Made by a program: the position numbers and the translations under genes. The notes under the pieces were generated by a model. That model ran no database searches. It saw only the letters and a list, made by a program, of their open reading frames with translations, and was not told the DNA's origin. Positions 15,024 to 19,307 of a stretch of DNA of 19,307 nt are shown piece after piece. The DNA lies in the NCBI GenBank assembly GCA_019243595.1, contig JAFAUA010000307.1:1-19307 (forward strand), read 5' to 3'. Source of the stretch: Acidimicrobiia bacterium (GTDB lineage Bacteria > Actinomycetota > Acidimicrobiia > Acidimicrobiales > AC-14). Within the stretch, counting starts at the first letter, position 1. Each line of letters begins with the position of its first letter.

Positions 15024-17273
15024 ATGGATGGGGACTTCAAAGGCGTTATCGGGAGGTACCACTTCGACTCGGAGCCGTGGTGGCCGCCCGATGTCATGCC
15101 GCCCGCCGATGCGCCGAACGTGCTCGTCGTCGTGCTCGACGATGTCGGCTTCGCCCAGCTGGGTTGCTTCGGCTCCGACCTGGAGACGCCGGTGTTCGAT
15201 GGGTTGGCGGAGCAGGGCGTGCGCTTCACCAACTTCCACACGACGTCGCTGTGCTCGCCAACGCGCGCCTGTTTGCTGACCGGTCGCAACCACCACAACG
15301 TCGGCTTCGGTCGCATAACCGAGCTGGCAACCGGCTTCCCGGGCTACAACGGTCGCTTCCCGCCGTCGACCCGCTTCCTGCCCGAGATCCTGCGCGACGC
15401 CGGATGGGCGACCTATGCCGTCGGCAAGTGGCATCTCACGCCCGAAGAGGAGGCCCACGAAGCAGGGTCCCGCGCCACGTGGCCGCTGGGGCGCGGCTTC
15501 GAGCGCTTCTACGGCTTCTTCGGTGGCGAGACCCACCAGTTCGCGCCGGCGCTGGTGTGCGACAACCACCAGATCGACCCGCCGAAGTCGTGGCAGGAGG
15601 GCTACCACCTCACCGAGGACCTCATCGATCAGGCCCAGGGCATGGTCCGCAACCTGCGCGCCGTCGACGCCGACAAGCCGTTCTTCATGTACCTCTGCTT
15701 CGGCGCCTGCCACGCGCCGCACCAGTCGCCGCCCGACTGGGTCGCCCGCTTCCGCGGCCGCTTCGACGAGGGTTGGGACGCGTGGCGGGACGCCACGTTC
15801 GCCCGCCAGCTGGCGTCGGGCGTGATCCCCGAAGGCACGCGGCTGTCGGAGCGTCCCGACTGGGTGAAGGCGTGGACCGACCTCTCCGACGACGAGCGCC
15901 GGCTCTACGCCCGCTACATGGAGTGCTTCGCCTCGTTCCTCGCCCACACCGATCACCACTTCGGGCGCTTCGTCGACTTCCTCGCCGAGAGCGGCGAGCT
16001 CGACAACACGGTGATCGTCGTCCTGTCCGACAACGGCGCCAGCTCCGAGGGCGGACCCGTCGGATCCACCAACGACAACCGGGTGTGGAACTTCGTGCCC
16101 CACACCGTCGAGGACGCCCTCGCACGCATCGACGACCTCGGCGGGCCCCGCTGCCACAACAACTATCCGTGGGGCTGGACGGTCGCCGGCAACACGCCGT
16201 TCCGACGGTGGAAGCGCGAGGTGCACGAAGGCGGCGTGGCCGACCCGCTGATCGTCCACTGGCCGCGTGGCATGGCGGCGCGCGGTGAGCTGCGACGGCA
16301 ATACACCCACGCCGTCGACATCATGCCGACCCTGCTCGACCTCGTCGGCGTCGAAGCGCCCGGCGACGTCAACGGTGTGTCGTTCAGCGCCGCGCTCGAC
16401 GACGCCGCCGCACCCGAACACCGCGACACCCAGTACTTCGAGATGTTCGGGTGCCGGGCCGTGTACCACGACGGCTGGAAGGCCGTCGTCTACCACCCGA
16501 TCCAGTTCGACCAGCCGGGCCTCGACAAGGTCCCGTGGGAGCTGTATCACGTCGCCACCGACCCGGCCGAGACCGAGGATCTCGCCGAGCGCGAGCCGGA
16601 GCGGGTGGCTCAGATGGACGAACTGTGGTGGCAGGAGGCCGAGCGCAACAACGTGCTCCCGCTCGACAACCGTCCGCTGTCGGACTTCGTCGTTCCCCAC
16701 CCTCCCATCCGGTACGACCGCCAGCGCTATCGCTACCCACAGGGGGCGGCCCCGGTGCCCGAGGCGGTGGCCGTGAACGTGCGCAATCGCGACCACACGG
16801 TGACGGCCGACGTCATCGTGCCCGACGGCGGTACCGAGGGCGTGATCATCTCCCAGGGCTCGTTGCTCGGCGGGTGGGTGCTGTACGTGATCGACGGCCA
16901 CCTCACCTACGAGCACAACCTGCTCAACCTCGAGCGCCACCGCGTGCAGGCGCGCACGCCGCTGCTGCCGGGTCGTCACATCGTCGCCTTTCACTATGAG
17001 AAGACCGCAGAGCACCAGGGCCGGGGTGTACTGCTGGTCGACGGCGAGGAGGTCGGCAGTGGCGAGATCTCTCGCTTCACGCCGAACCGCTTTGCCCTCG
17101 CCGGCGCCGGCCTTTCGGTAGGGCGCGACGGGAGTGGTCTCGCGGTGAGCGACGACTATGTGGCGCCGTTCCCGTTCACGGGCACGATCATCGGCGACGT
17201 CATCGTCGACGTGAGCGGTGACCGCTACGTCGATCCCGAGGGCGAGGCCGAGGTGGCCGTCACGACTCAGTAA
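15024..17273 (+). CDS. Type I sulfatase (arylsulfatase-like)
   Basis: Predicted 749-residue alkaline-phosphatase-superfamily sulfatase. The metal site begins with Asp39-Asp40 in VVVLDDVGF. SLCSPTRACLLTG contains the C-x-P-x-R signature, so Cys77 should become formylglycine, with Arg81 beside it. GKWHL (Lys135, His137), SDNGAS (Asp336, Asn337), and Lys397 and His401 of the KREVHEGG segment complete the active site. After the catalytic core, residues about 575-749 add a beta-rich C-terminal region. I see no signal peptide, so it is probably cytoplasmic unless exported otherwise. The start at ATG 15024 lies 11 bases after the ABC-F gene; the frame is open further up, but only inside that gene. 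No formylglycine-generating enzyme gene is in the window. The substrate is unknown. Confidence 0.92.
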   Translation: MDGDFKGVIGRYHFDSEPWWPPDVMPPADAPNVLVVVLDDVGFAQLGCFGSDLETPVFDGLAEQGVRFTNFHTTSLCSPTRACLLTGRNHHNVGFGRITELATGFPGYNGRFPPSTRFLPEILRDAGWATYAVGKWHLTPEEEAHEAGSRATWPLGRGFERFYGFFGGETHQFAPALVCDNHQIDPPKSWQEGYHLTEDLIDQAQGMVRNLRAVDADKPFFMYLCFGACHAPHQSPPDWVARFRGRFDEGWDAWRDATFARQLASGVIPEGTRLSERPDWVKAWTDLSDDERRLYARYMECFASFLAHTDHHFGRFVDFLAESGELDNTVIVVLSDNGASSEGGPVGSTNDNRVWNFVPHTVEDALARIDDLGGPRCHNNYPWGWTVAGNTPFRRWKREVHEGGVADPLIVHWPRGMAARGELRRQYTHAVDIMPTLLDLVGVEAPGDVNGVSFSAALDDAAAPEHRDTQYFEMFGCRAVYHDGWKAVVYHPIQFDQPGLDKVPWELYHVATDPAETEDLAEREPERVAQMDELWWQEAERNNVLPLDNRPLSDFVVPHPPIRYDRQRYRYPQGAAPVPEAVAVNVRNRDHTVTADVIVPDGGTEGVIISQGSLLGGWVLYVIDGHLTYEHNLLNLERHRVQARTPLLPGRHIVAFHYEKTAEHQGRGVLLVDGEEVGSGEISRFTPNRFALAGAGLSVGRDGSGLAVSDDYVAPFPFTGTIIGDVIVDVSGDRYVDPEGEAEVAVTTQ

Positions 17274-17289
17274 GGAGCATCATCACCCC

Positions 17290-18767
<1,478 letters not shown>

Positions 18768-18771
<4 letters not shown>

Positions 18772-19307
18772 CGGATGCCCGTGCCCTCGATGAGGTCGAC
18801 GAAGGCCTCCGGCGGCACGGGTTTGGCGACGTAGAAGCCCTGGGCGAACTCACAGCCCATGTCGCGGAGCACGCGGAGTTGGGCTGGCGTCTCCACGCCT
18901 TCGCCCACGGTGTGGAGACCGAGGCTCTGGGCCAGACCGACGATGGCCTCGACGATCGCCCGGCTGTCGCCCTCGCGCTCGATTCCGGCGACGAACGACT
19001 GGTCGATCTTGACCACGTCGACGGGGAACTTCTTGAGGTAGGCCAGCGAGCTGTAGCCGGTGCCGAAGTCGTCGATGGCGAGGCGTACGCCGGTGGCGGC
19101 CAGCTCCTGGAGAACCCTCTCGACCTCCTCGGTCTCGTCGACGAGCAGGCTCTCGGTGATCTCGAGGCACACGAGATCGGGGTCCAGGCCGTTCACCTCG
19201 AGCGCGGCGTTGACAAGGGCGGGCATCTGCCCACCGGCGACCTGCCGGGCCGACAGATTCACCGACACCCTGACTGGTGCCGACGACCGCCGGTTCCACG
19301 CCGCTGC
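18768..19307 (-). CDS. EAL-domain cyclic-di-GMP phosphodiesterase, C-terminal part
   Basis: The C-terminal 179 residues of a larger protein that runs off the right end of the window; the frame is open to the edge. Visible EAL-domain motifs in order are VNLSARQ, EITESLLVD, DDFGTGYSSLAYLKKFPVD with the Asp pair, VVKIDQSF with Lys, GEGVET, and FAQGFYVAKPVP. These are the metal and catalytic residues of active c-di-GMP phosphodiesterases. The EAL signature itself lies beyond the window, as would any GGDEF or sensor domain. A GTG at 19268 exists but would cut the domain, so it is not the true start. It is convergent with the esterase gene and shares CTAG at the two stops. Confidence 0.9.

Noticed and set aside
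14859..17015. 718-codon minus-strand open frame opposite the sulfatase
   Set aside because: It mirrors the sulfatase reading frame and shows no domain; the plus-strand active site is complete.

Overview
The window is about 19.3 kb of very GC-rich DNA with many GTG and some TTG starts and few strong Shine-Dalgarno sites. The gene set (amidohydrolase of the VDDHVVEP type, cyclase/ATPase/TPR giant protein, actinobacterial ABC-F, a leftover of a large FtsX-type permease) points to an actinobacterium, probably of the Acidimicrobiia type. That placement is inference from gene style; there is no rRNA or marker gene to fix it. I see no tRNA, rRNA, CRISPR array, insertion sequence or phage gene.

Layout, left to right. 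(1) 71-2065, minus strand: an amidohydrolase followed by a hemerythrin-like HHE protein, probably one transcript, with a candidate promoter at 2104-2132. (2) 2175-4738, plus strand: two very small predicted beta-rich proteins, an ACT plus GAF-like sensor protein and an alpha/beta hydrolase whose start overlaps the sensor gene. Between the two small genes lies a 194-base gap full of stems that can pair in alternative ways. (3) 4770-7970: a 1066-residue signalling protein (class III cyclase-like domain, NB-ARC/AAA-type ATPase, TPR array). (4) 7986-9824: a membrane acyltransferase with an extracytoplasmic SGNH domain (OatA-like). (5) 9825-10098: a convergent gap with a remnant of an FtsX-type permease and a strong hairpin terminator. 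(6) 13388 down to 10099, minus strand: a tight four-gene operon of a membrane-anchored DUF2135/YfaP-like protein, a low-molecular-weight phosphatase, a beta-propeller lipoprotein and an SRPBCC protein. (7) 13423-18771, plus strand, divergent from the operon: an ABC-F ATPase, a type I sulfatase and a type B carboxylesterase. (8) 18768-19307, minus strand: the C-terminal part of an EAL-domain phosphodiesterase cut by the window edge.

How they may work together: most genes are ordinary accessory metabolism (ester, sulfate-ester and amide/carboxylate hydrolysis) and envelope or signalling functions. The most unusual items are the structured leader at 2392-2540, the four-gene minus operon with its membrane-anchored DUF2135 protein, the 20-bp inverted repeat with two DnaA-box-like cores inside that gene, the cyclase domain that lacks key substrate residues, and the permease remnant. 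I do not see a clear new defence or mobile system here.
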